From Postechiella marina (lineage in GTDB: Bacteria; Bacteroidota; Bacteroidia; Flavobacteriales; Flavobacteriaceae), in NCBI RefSeq assembly GCF_039538365.1, contig NZ_BAABCA010000003.1, positions 434,001 to 498,000 of the forward strand: DNA of 64,000 nucleotides, given 5' to 3'. A program made the translations under genes and the position numbers. The notes under the pieces were generated by a model. The model was not told the origin of the DNA. It saw only the letters and a list, made by a program, of their open reading frames with translations, and made no database searches. Positions 54,169 through 61,905 of the stretch are shown piece after piece; positions within the stretch are counted from its first letter, which is position 1; each line of letters opens with the position of its first letter.

Positions 54169-55173
54169 TTACACAAAACTTCTAAAAAAGGTAAAGCGCA
54201 TTAACAACTCTATTAACAACAATAAACCCGCTAAGAGCACTAGAGATCTATACTTTTCTTCGTAGTTATAAAACTTAAACTCTTCTACCTCTGTTTTTTC
54301 TAGTTTATTTATTTCGTCGTAAATCTCTTCTAGCTTTTTATTGTTTGTTGCTCTAAAATATTTACCACCTGTAACTTCGGCTATTTCTTTTAATAATTCT
54401 TCGTCTATTTCTACTTGAACACGCCCGTATTGAAATCCACCATTTCTATTAAGTGCCACCGGAGACAATGCCATTCCGTTAGTTCCTAAACCAATAGTAT
54501 AGGTTTTAATTTCGTATTCTAAAGCCAATTCACTCGCTATTTTAGGATCTATAAAACCAGAATTGTTTACACCATCGGTTAATAAAATAATAACTTTGCT
54601 AACAGCCTTGCTATCTTTTAACCTATTTACAGATGTTGCCAAACCCATACCTATAGCAGTTCCGCCTTCTATAATAGTGTTATATTTTATATCTCTTAAC
54701 GATCGTAAAACAATAGATTTATCGCTGGTTATTGGTGTTTTTGTAAAACTTTCGCCTGCATACTCTACTAAACCAATACGATCGTTTGGCCTACCTTTTA
54801 TAAACTCTGCAGCTACTTTTTTAAGCGCTTCTAGTCTGTTTGGCAATAAATCTTTAGCCAACATACTAGCCGATACATCTATGGCCATTACAATATCTAT
54901 ACCACGCGTAGTTTTTGTTTTTGTAGACACATCTACCGTTTGTGGTCTTGCTAAAGCGGTAATTAATATAGCTAGCGCAAATAAACGTAATGCAAATAAT
55001 AAGTGTTTAAGCTTTGGCAACCACGAATTGGTTACCTTAAATCCCTTTAAGCTAGATATTTTAAGTTCTGCTGTTTGTTTTTTGTGCTTTAGCACATACC
55101 AAAAAACCGCTAATGGTAATAATAACAACAACCAAAAAAACTCTTTATCTAAAAATTGTATCCCTTCTAACAT
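54169..55173 (-). CDS. batA: BatA: von Willebrand A-domain membrane protein
   Basis: The 334-aa protein has N-terminal membrane helices (about 12-28 and 55-76), a VWA domain (about 90-290) with MIDAS motif DVSAS at 99-103 and Thr/Asp residues in LLTDGVNNSG near 198, and a C-terminal helix (about 308-328). Its ATG overlaps the stop codon of the gene before it (TAATG, one shared base), showing translational coupling. It is homologous to BatB and probably works with it and the MoxR ATPase at the inner membrane. Confidence 0.92.
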   Translation of the reverse strand: MLEGIQFLDKEFFWLLLLLPLAVFWYVLKHKKQTAELKISSLKGFKVTNSWLPKLKHLLFALRLFALAILITALARPQTVDVSTKTKTTRGIDIVMAIDVSASMLAKDLLPNRLEALKKVAAEFIKGRPNDRIGLVEYAGESFTKTPITSDKSIVLRSLRDIKYNTIIEGGTAIGMGLATSVNRLKDSKAVSKVIILLTDGVNNSGFIDPKIASELALEYEIKTYTIGLGTNGMALSPVALNRNGGFQYGRVQVEIDEELLKEIAEVTGGKYFRATNNKKLEEIYDEINKLEKTEVEEFKFYNYEEKYRSLVLLAGLLLLIELLMRFTFFRSFV

Positions 55174-56852
55174 TACTCTTCATCATATTTAAGTTCTACA
55201 GAATTTAAAATACGTTCTACTATTTTATCTGCATAAGTATCGTCTTCCTTCCAAGTTAATACAATTTGTTGTATTACATTTTCTGCATTAAATACTAAAA
55301 CGGTATAGTTTCCAGATTCTTTCTCGCCTTCTATTAACGTTGGAAAATTACCTGTTCCGTGTGTTTTTAAACCCTCTGCTCCATTTGGCGTAACAAACTT
55401 ATCTGTTTTAACAAGCATGTTTTCTACACCTTGAGCTTCCATCATTTTTATACTTTGCTCTGCTATTTGTTTAAGCTCTATTTTATTTTCGCCTAAATTT
55501 TTAATTTTAGTAGTAACCACTACTACATTAAATTTATCTATTAAGCTACCATAGCCAAACATGGTCATTTCTACCTGCTGTTTCGCTTCTTCTGGTATTG
55601 GCGGTTCCATACGTTTTAAAACTTTAGGCGTGGTAATAGTAACTGGCGGTATACCGTATTGACTTGTGTACCACTCTCCTTCTAACAACTCTTTACTATC
55701 GTGCCCAATAACAGTGTCTTTTACATAATCAAAACCAAACTTAAAAGATAAACCAATTACGGTAGCAACTAATAAAAACACACTAATACCAACTGTTATC
55801 CATATTTTTTTACGTTTTTGTTTGCGTTCTTGCTCTTCTCTGTATTGCTCGTCTAGTAGTTTTTCTTCTTCGGTAGGTTCTGGCAATGCTTCTCTTACAT
55901 GGTCTATTTCTATATCAATAGTATCTCTATCTATTTTAGCTAGCTCTATATCTGGTGCAGACTTAGCAAACTTTACCAAATCGGCTCGTTTTAAAATACT
56001 TTCTAAATTCTTAATATCTTCTTTACTTAAATCGACTTGATTAGCTTTTTTAAGTAAATTAAGTCTGTCTATAAGTTCGTCTGTTGTACTTTCTAGCGCG
56101 CGATCGTAAACTTTCTCATCAAGATATTTTCTTATAATAAATGTTAATTCAGAATAATAATCTTTTAAATTTTCTTCTTCTAAATAACTAGACTTATCTA
56201 AGGTTTGAAGCGCAAGTTTTGCCCTATCGTAAGGAGGTAAAAGCGCTATTTTTTCTTGTTCTGTTAACGGTTTTTTACGCCATAAAAACCAATACAACAG
56301 AGCTGCAATAGCTGCAATAGCCATTAGGGCGTACAATAAATATTTCCACCAATCGCTTCCCATTTGGTTAACCTCAACAATAGGCTTTATATCGTAAAGT
56401 CCTTGTTTTGTTGTATCTACAACGACTTCGCTTACACGTACATCCAACGAGTCTGTAAAAAAAGTTTTATCGCCAATTATAATTTTCTGTTTCGGAATAT
56501 TGTAATATCCAGAATCGAATTGCGTTAAGCCATAACGTCTTACTAAATTGAATTTGTCTTTGTTTTTGGTGGTATCAATTTGATAGGTTTCTATCATTTC
56601 CAAAGCGCCAAACGATTGCCCTTCTGGAAAAACTACTAGTTTTGTAGAATCTGCCTCTACCTCTATTTTATAGGTAATTTGCTCCCCTATTCGAATAGAA
56701 TTTGTTTCTACAGACGATTTTACTTGCGAAAACGAGAATAAAGAGATAAGGCACAAGAAAAAAGACAAAGCAAACTTTGACCTTAAACCAAATGGTTTTG
56801 ATTCTTGATTTTTAATTCTTAATCCTTTTATATTTAAACTATTTTCTTTCAT
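55173..56852 (-). CDS. BatD-like membrane protein between DUF58 and batA
   Basis: The 559-aa protein has an unusually long N terminus (about 26 residues) before a signal peptide (about 27-43), a BatD-like beta-sandwich (about 45-150; NSIRIGEQITYKIEVEADS), a membrane helix (about 169-191), a helical cytoplasmic region (about 195-345) with KLALQTL and YYSELTFIIRKYLDEKVYDRALEST, a second helix (about 350-372) and a C-terminal domain of unknown fold. It is coupled to batA by a 1-nt overlap. The helical region resembles that following BatD-type domains in other MoxR clusters. Exact function is unknown. Confidence 0.78.
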   Translation of the reverse strand: MKENSLNIKGLRIKNQESKPFGLRSKFALSFFLCLISLFSFSQVKSSVETNSIRIGEQITYKIEVEADSTKLVVFPEGQSFGALEMIETYQIDTTKNKDKFNLVRRYGLTQFDSGYYNIPKQKIIIGDKTFFTDSLDVRVSEVVVDTTKQGLYDIKPIVEVNQMGSDWWKYLLYALMAIAAIAALLYWFLWRKKPLTEQEKIALLPPYDRAKLALQTLDKSSYLEEENLKDYYSELTFIIRKYLDEKVYDRALESTTDELIDRLNLLKKANQVDLSKEDIKNLESILKRADLVKFAKSAPDIELAKIDRDTIDIEIDHVREALPEPTEEEKLLDEQYREEQERKQKRKKIWITVGISVFLLVATVIGLSFKFGFDYVKDTVIGHDSKELLEGEWYTSQYGIPPVTITTPKVLKRMEPPIPEEAKQQVEMTMFGYGSLIDKFNVVVVTTKIKNLGENKIELKQIAEQSIKMMEAQGVENMLVKTDKFVTPNGAEGLKTHGTGNFPTLIEGEKESGNYTVLVFNAENVIQQIVLTWKEDDTYADKIVERILNSVELKYDEE

Positions 56853-56897
56853 TTTAATTAGGTTTCCACTGCGCTCAACCAGACCTATTAACTTTAT

Positions 56898-57764
56898 TTA
56901 ACCTCTCCTTTTAAAATATCCTAAAAGCTTTTTAACGTAGCTTTCGTCTACGCGACAATCTATAGCTCCTGCTCCAGACCTTGAAAAACTTTCTTTGTAA
57001 TATTTTACTTTTTCTTGATAGAATTCACTGTAATTCTGTCTTACTTTTTTAGACGATGTATTTACAAGCATTAATTCGCCAGTTTCTTCGTCTTGCATTT
57101 GTACCATACCTAAATTAGGAATAGCTTCTTCGCGCTCATCATAAATTCTAATACCAGTAACATCGTGCTTATTAGCAGCAATTTTCATGGTATGTTCGTA
57201 ATCGTCTGCTATAAAATCTGAAAGCACAAAAACAATAGCCTTCTTTTTCATAACATTTCTTAAAAACTTTAAAGCTTCGGCTAAATTAGTTTGCTTACTT
57301 TTTGGTTCGAACTCAATAAGTTCTCGAATAATTCTTAAAACGTGAGAACGTCCTTTTTTAGGCGGAATAAACAGCTCTACAGTGTCAGAAAATAAAATCA
57401 ATCCTATCTTATCGTTATTTTGTGTGGCCGAAAAAGCTAAAGTTGCTGCTATTTCTGTTACCACTTCGTTTTTAAATTGCTGGTTTGTTCCAAACAACTC
57501 AGAACCCGAAACATCTACCATAAGCATCATGGTAAGTTCGCGTTCTTCTTCAAAAACTTTTACGTAAGGTTCGCTGTAACGTGCGGTAACATTCCAATCG
57601 ATACTACGTACATCGTCTCCAAATTGATATTGGCGCACTTCGCTAAATGTCATACCACGACCTTTAAAGGTAGAATGATATTCGCCTCCAAAAATATGAT
57701 CAGACAAACGACGTGTCTTAATCTCTATTTTACGTACTTTTTTTAGTAATTCTTTAGTATCCAT
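56898..57764 (-). CDS. DUF58 domain protein
   Basis: The 288-aa soluble protein carries the DUF58 signature YQFGDDVRSIDWNVTARYSEPYVK (about 46-69, quoted in part) and a VWA-like core with MVDVSGS (Asp84, Ser86, Ser88). It is found beside MoxR ATPases in most bacteria and is thought to act with them as a VWA-type partner. It lies 105 nt after moxR and 45 nt before the next gene. The leader immediately upstream resembles the atpC leader at 22223-22255. Confidence 0.9.
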   Translation of the reverse strand: MDTKELLKKVRKIEIKTRRLSDHIFGGEYHSTFKGRGMTFSEVRQYQFGDDVRSIDWNVTARYSEPYVKVFEEERELTMMLMVDVSGSELFGTNQQFKNEVVTEIAATLAFSATQNNDKIGLILFSDTVELFIPPKKGRSHVLRIIRELIEFEPKSKQTNLAEALKFLRNVMKKKAIVFVLSDFIADDYEHTMKIAANKHDVTGIRIYDEREEAIPNLGMVQMQDEETGELMLVNTSSKKVRQNYSEFYQEKVKYYKESFSRSGAGAIDCRVDESYVKKLLGYFKRRG

Positions 57765-57869
57765 TTTTTAAGTATGCAGTGTGCAAATCTTTAGTTAACA
57801 GTCAAAAAAAATAAAAATTAAAATTCGAGTATACAACTACGTATCAAATTCTAATTTACTGCCAACTCT

Positions 57870-58874
57870 CTATGGTACTTCTATTTCGTTTACAATTTTA
57901 TTAATAATATCTTCTGATGTTACATTCTCTGCTTCTGCTTCGTAAGTAATACCTATTCTATGTCTTAACACATCGTGAACAACTGCACGTACATCTTCTG
58001 GTATTACATAACCTCTACGTTTAATAAAAGCAAAACATTTTGCTGCTGTAGCTAAGTTAATACTACCACGAGGCGATGCTCCAAAAGAAATAAGCGGCTT
58101 TAAATCTGCTAGTTTATATTTTTCTGGGTAACGTGTTGCAAAAATAATATCTAAAATATACTTCTCTATTTTTTCGTCCATATAAACCTCTCTAACAACT
58201 TCTTGCGCTCTTAAAATTTGAGACACAGAAACTACAGGGTTTACTTTCTCCCAAGAACCTTTTAAATTAGCCCTCATAATCATTTGTTCTTCAGATATTT
58301 TTGGGTAATCTATAACAGTTTTTAACATAAAACGGTCTACCTGAGCTTCTGGTAACGGGTATGTACCTTCTTGCTCTACAGGGTTCATGGTTGCCATTAC
58401 TAAAAAAGGCTTGTCTAGCTTAAAAGTCTCGTCGCCTATAGTTATTTGCTTTTCTTGCATAGCCTCTAATAAAGCCGATTGCACTTTTGCAGGTGCTCTA
58501 TTTATCTCATCTGCTAAAACAAAATTGGCAAATATTGGTCCTTTTTTTATCGAAAAATCGTTAAGCTTCATGTTATAGATTAAAGTACCTGTAACATCTG
58601 CTGGTAATAAATCTGGAGTAAATTGTATTCTACTAAAACTACCATCAACAGCTTTCGCTAAGGTATTAATTGCTAGTGTTTTTGCTAAACCTGGCACACC
58701 TTCTAATAAAATATGTCCTTGCCCTAACAAACCTATAAGCAAACGCTCTACCATGTGTTTTTGCCCCACGATAACTTTGTTCATCTCTAAGGTAAGCAAA
58801 TCAACAAAAGCACTTTCTTTTTCGATCTTTTCGTTAATTGTCTTAATATCAATTGTACCTGTCTCTTCCATCAT
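57870..58874 (-). CDS. MoxR-family AAA+ ATPase
   Basis: The 334-aa protein is a MoxR-type AAA+ ATPase, thought to act as a chaperone-like remodeler for VWA-domain partners. Walker A reads GVPGLAKT (59-66), Walker B and sensor regions are NFVLADEINRAPAKVQSALLEAMQE (about 111-135) and VMATMNPVEQEGTYPLPEAQVDRF (about 155-178). It is the first gene of the nine-gene minus-strand cluster that includes DUF58 and batA-E. Two adjacent ATG codons are possible starts; the first is used here. Confidence 0.95.
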   Translation of the reverse strand: MMEETGTIDIKTINEKIEKESAFVDLLTLEMNKVIVGQKHMVERLLIGLLGQGHILLEGVPGLAKTLAINTLAKAVDGSFSRIQFTPDLLPADVTGTLIYNMKLNDFSIKKGPIFANFVLADEINRAPAKVQSALLEAMQEKQITIGDETFKLDKPFLVMATMNPVEQEGTYPLPEAQVDRFMLKTVIDYPKISEEQMIMRANLKGSWEKVNPVVSVSQILRAQEVVREVYMDEKIEKYILDIIFATRYPEKYKLADLKPLISFGASPRGSINLATAAKCFAFIKRRGYVIPEDVRAVVHDVLRHRIGITYEAEAENVTSEDIINKIVNEIEVP

Positions 58875-59197
58875 ATTATATTTTTAAAAGCCCGAATATA
58901 CTGTTCTTATTTGAGCATTGCAATTTGTTAAAATTTTTAATTAAACGGTGTTAACAATTGGTTAAAAAAAACAGGCATTTTATCAATGAATTAGGCATTT
59001 AACTAATAATTTTGATAAGATTATCACAAAAAACGTACAGATTGGTATTTAAGCTTAAAAGACGAAAAAAAATAAAGTAAATGAATGATTAACTATAATT
59101 TGACACGAACTGTGTTTTATTAAACTTGTTTTAAGTATTTTTATACAAGAATTAGCGTATAAACTAATTGATTTACTGCCATGCAGGAATAACGATT
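58875..59197. promoter_or_regulatory. Divergent AT-rich intergenic region
   Basis: This 323-bp spacer separates moxR (minus) from the AlbA_2-type gene (plus) and should contain both promoters. I found no full TAnnTTTG box on either strand. AGGAATAA at 59185-59192, 6-13 nt before the ATG at 59198, is a plausible ribosome binding site that supports that start. Nothing else is seen. Confidence 0.4.
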
Positions 59198-60331
59198 ATG
59201 ATTAACAAACGTTTACTTATAAAACACTTACTAGCTCATAACGATGAGAACAGTTTTTATGATAAAAAACGTAAAATTGATATTAGCCAAAAAGAAGGAA
59301 AAGCTAAGTTTTTAAAGCATATTTGCGCACTTTCTAACAGCAACCCTAAAAACAACTCGTACATTGTTATTGGTGTGGAAGATGAAGACAATAATATTGT
59401 TGGCGTAGATTTTTTTGACGATAGCAAAATACAAAACCTTATTAACGCTTACCTTACTAACCCGCCAATTGTACAATACGAAAATATTCCCTTTCCACAT
59501 TTACCAGACCACAAAGTGGTTGGTTTAGTTACTATTAGGCCTATAGATAGTATTACATCGCTTAGAAAAAACATTTGGAAATATTATGGCGGATCGGTTT
59601 TTTTTAGAGACGGTAGCATAAGCATGCCTAAAGTTTTTGACATAGAAATTACAGATACAAATTCTAAAATTGTTGAGTCTATAGAAAACCATGCTCAAAA
59701 TAACATAGAACACACTTTAAATGGTGTTTTCGATTTTATGAATAACCGTGTAGATTTTAATCCTAAATACAAAGTTTTTAAGGAGTATTTTGTAATGTGT
59801 TGGTCTGGTAAAAAGAAGGTTGTAAAAACAGAAACCTTTTTTTCTAGAGTGGATATTGAGTTAATTAACGAACAAGTTCGACTTTTTTTCTCTGCTCTAG
59901 ACGAGGTTTCTATAACTTATAACGACGATAGTTTCTCTATTATAGAATATGTAAACCTAGGGCTTCAAAATAAATTTAAATATTACCCATTAGAAAAAAC
60001 CACTATTCGTTTTGAAGATAATGCTAGCTACTCCATAGACTCTAAACTTTTATTTGAACCTCCGCAATTTGATAAAAAAACACTGCATCATATATACAAT
60101 ACAAATAATGCGCTTTTAGAGAAATTAAAAAAAAATATAACGCTTACAAAAAGTGAAGAATTCGATTTACAAAACTTACCTGCAACGTATTTAATTTGTT
60201 ATTTAAATTTATTTCACGATGCTAAAAACAAGTTAAACGAAGCTAAGCCATATATAAAAGCTTACAGCAGAAAAACATACAACCTTTACAAAGAGTCTAT
60301 TCGTATTTTACGCAAAGTAAAATACAGTTAA
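59198..60331 (+). CDS. AlbA_2-domain (Schlafen-type) protein
   Basis: The ATG at 59198 (MINKRLLIKHLL) is preferred over an in-frame TTG at 59168 because AGGAAT lies just before it. The protein is 377 aa. The N-terminal part (about 25-145) matches the AlbA_2 putative nucleic-acid or ATP-binding domain: NNSYIVIGVEDEDNNIVGVDF, NPPIVQYENIPFPHL, VVGLVTIRPI and YYGGSVFFRDGS. The C-terminal two thirds have no motif I recognise and look helical. There is no signal peptide, so it is cytosolic. The gene stands alone. AlbA_2 proteins occur as regulators and in defence islands, but no defence partner is present here. Confidence 0.75.
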   Translation: MINKRLLIKHLLAHNDENSFYDKKRKIDISQKEGKAKFLKHICALSNSNPKNNSYIVIGVEDEDNNIVGVDFFDDSKIQNLINAYLTNPPIVQYENIPFPHLPDHKVVGLVTIRPIDSITSLRKNIWKYYGGSVFFRDGSISMPKVFDIEITDTNSKIVESIENHAQNNIEHTLNGVFDFMNNRVDFNPKYKVFKEYFVMCWSGKKKVVKTETFFSRVDIELINEQVRLFFSALDEVSITYNDDSFSIIEYVNLGLQNKFKYYPLEKTTIRFEDNASYSIDSKLLFEPPQFDKKTLHHIYNTNNALLEKLKKNITLTKSEEFDLQNLPATYLICYLNLFHDAKNKLNEAKPYIKAYSRKTYNLYKESIRILRKVKYS

Positions 60332-60394
60332 TATTAACAAATGTTAATAAATTTAACCTTAAATTAACCTTAGGAGAGATTTTGTATACAAAAA

Positions 60395-60457
60395 ATGATT
60401 ATTTTTGCCTCGCTATTAATCATTTTACACATAACCTTGTTTCTTACATTTTTATAA
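60395..60457 (+). CDS. Possible hydrophobic 20-aa micro-ORF
   Basis: ATG at 60395 to TAA at 60455-60457 encodes a 20-residue peptide, MIIFASLLIILHITLFLTFL, with no charged residue. It overlaps the terminator hairpin. AGGAGAG lies at 60372-60378, too far upstream for a good ribosome binding site. It is not compatible with transcription starting from the TATTTTTG box at 60400, which would begin inside it. It could be chance. Confidence 0.2.
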   Translation: MIIFASLLIILHITLFLTFL

Positions 60458-60485
60458 ATGTTGCTGAAACAAGGTTTTTTTTTAT
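60400..60485 (+). ncRNA. Candidate short RNA: -7 box plus terminator
   Basis: TTTG at 60381-60384 and TATTTTTG at 60400-60407 resemble a Bacteroidota promoter, with 15-nt spacing (short). A transcript would start near 60414 and end about 70 nt later at the strong terminator at 60433-60484. Alternatively the hairpin only ends the upstream gene's transcript. Confidence 0.3.
60433..60484 (+). terminator. Strong intrinsic terminator
   Basis: An 11-bp outer stem (AACCTTGTTTC at 60433-60443, GAAACAAGGTT at 60466-60476) encloses a 6-bp inner stem (ACATTT / AAATGT) and runs into about ten T residues. It lies 102 nt after the AlbA_2-type gene. Confidence 0.85.
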
Positions 60486-60552
60486 ATTTTTTTACCACCT
60501 TATAAGGAGTAAAAATTTTACCGTTTAACTATAAAACAGACTAGCTAATAAA

Positions 60553-60705
60553 CGCGTTAGGGATTGATGCGACATCCTTTTTAAAACCTAAAATAGATAA
60601 TACTTAAATTTTAGTACTAAGCTTAACAGCATAAAACAACCTCGCTTTGCTAACAATACTGTTTTAAAAAGATATAGCGGAAAGCCCGACCCTTGTGGTA
60701 ACGCC
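60553..60705 (+). repeat. Composite element resembling flavobacterial interspersed repeats
   Basis: GTTAGGGATTGATGCGACAT (60557-60576) heads the element and AGATATAGCGG with AAAGCCCGACCC (60670-60692) forms its second part, ending in GTAACGCC. TTTTTAAAAC (60578-60587) and GTTTTAAAAA (60661-60670) are perfect inverted repeats bounding a variable middle. From memory, this AGGGATTG...GCGGAAAGCCCG layout recurs between genes in many Flavobacteriaceae. Only one copy was seen in this window. Confidence 0.5.
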
Positions 60706-60712
60706 AAAAAAA

Positions 60713-61903
60713 CTAGATAAAGCTTAATTGTTTAAAGGATTTGCTAAGCACTTTTTTATCGTCTACCTGTAACCACTTATTTAATACAGTGGCATAAATG
60801 GCTCTAAAATCTATTTCGAATTTTAAATCGCCATTACCATCCAAATCGCTTAAACTACTCATGTTGTTATACAAGCCTTGTTTTTGTAGTTGATTACCAA
60901 TAATAAACACATTATTTGCTGTACCATGGTCTGTACCTACATTTGCGTTTTGCTTTACACGACGTCCAAATTCTGAAAATGTTAAAATTAAAGTGTCGTT
61001 AAAAGTGCCATTATCTTTTAAATCTTGCACAAAAGCCTCTATACTTTTCGCATAAATATTTAACAATCGCTTTTGTGTATTTAGTTGGTTTACATGGGTA
61101 TCGAAACCACTTAAAGATCCGTAAAACACTTTGGTATCTAGCCCAGAATTAATAAAACTTGCTGTAGTTTTTAATTGATTACCAAACTTATTATTTGGGT
61201 ATTCTTTTTTTGATGTAAACGTTTTACTGGTTTGATAAATGTATTTGGCTGAAGACTCGGCAGCTATCATGGTTTTATACAAATATCCTAAATTATGCTC
61301 GCTTAAATGTGCGTTATTTTGATTACTGCGTATGCCTTTAAAATAAGGGTCTTTAGATAGGTTATAAAATGCTTTTGGGTCTTGGGTTGCAATGGCGTTC
61401 ATGGTTTCGCCTTTCATGGCCAACGATAAACTTTCGTCTATCTCGATAGCACTGTAAGGTTGTTTTGCATAATTATCTAAATAACGCCCAATCCATCCGC
61501 TTTGCGAATATTTATTAGAGTCGGTAGCGGTGTGCCAAATATCGGTAGATCTAAAATGCGATCTATTTGGGTTTGGGTAGCCTACATTATTAATTACGGT
61601 TAAATTACCTTGGTCGTATAAACTTTTTAAAGGTGTTAAACTAGGATGCAAACCAACCTCGTCGTTAATTTTTATAACGTCTTTTTTAAGTATACCTAAT
61701 GTTGGTCGCTCTTTGTAATACAAGTCGTTTCTGTAAGGTATTATCGTGTTTAAACCATCGTTACCACCAGAAAGCTGAATAATTACTAAACGTTTATAAC
61801 CAAAGCTTTCGCTAGCTACTTGCTCGAACGCTTTTACAAAGCTAGGAACAAAAAACAGGCTACTTGCCAAACTTGAATTTTTTAAAAATTTTCTTCTGTC
61901 CAT
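60713..61903 (-). CDS. DUF1501 family exported protein
   Basis: The start at 61903 (MDRRKFLKNSSLA) is chosen over an upstream TTG because it begins with a Tat-type twin-arginine signal (RRKFLK) and lies 2 nt after the stop codon of the DUF1800 gene. The protein is 396 aa. DUF1501 landmarks are VIIQLSGGNDGLNTIIPY near 40-57, NRSHFRSTDIWHTA near 112-125, GFDTHVNQLNTQKRLL near 270 and LTFSEFGRRVKQNANVGTDHGTANNVFI near 308-335. The family has an alkaline-phosphatase-like fold, but its reaction is unknown. It is co-transcribed with DUF1800. Confidence 0.9.
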   Translation of the reverse strand: MDRRKFLKNSSLASSLFFVPSFVKAFEQVASESFGYKRLVIIQLSGGNDGLNTIIPYRNDLYYKERPTLGILKKDVIKINDEVGLHPSLTPLKSLYDQGNLTVINNVGYPNPNRSHFRSTDIWHTATDSNKYSQSGWIGRYLDNYAKQPYSAIEIDESLSLAMKGETMNAIATQDPKAFYNLSKDPYFKGIRSNQNNAHLSEHNLGYLYKTMIAAESSAKYIYQTSKTFTSKKEYPNNKFGNQLKTTASFINSGLDTKVFYGSLSGFDTHVNQLNTQKRLLNIYAKSIEAFVQDLKDNGTFNDTLILTFSEFGRRVKQNANVGTDHGTANNVFIIGNQLQKQGLYNNMSSLSDLDGNGDLKFEIDFRAIYATVLNKWLQVDDKKVLSKSFKQLSFI

Positions 61904-61905
61904 AA

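Larger units (their letters stand above)
60332..60712. other. Structured 381-bp intergenic region
   Basis: It contains, in order, a candidate -7 box, a 20-codon micro-ORF or short RNA, a strong terminator hairpin, and a composite element resembling flavobacterial interspersed repeats that ends 8 nt from the stop codon of the convergent DUF1501 gene. Each is listed separately. Confidence 0.6.

Noticed and set aside
54563..55192. 209-codon plus-strand open frame
   Set aside because: It lies wholly antisense to batA, which has intact VWA motifs and operon context; the plus-strand translation has no recognisable domain.
59198..60331. Part of a defence island
   Set aside because: Apart from the AlbA_2-type domain there is no nuclease, helicase, methylase or other defence partner nearby; neighbours are moxR and DUF1501/DUF1800.
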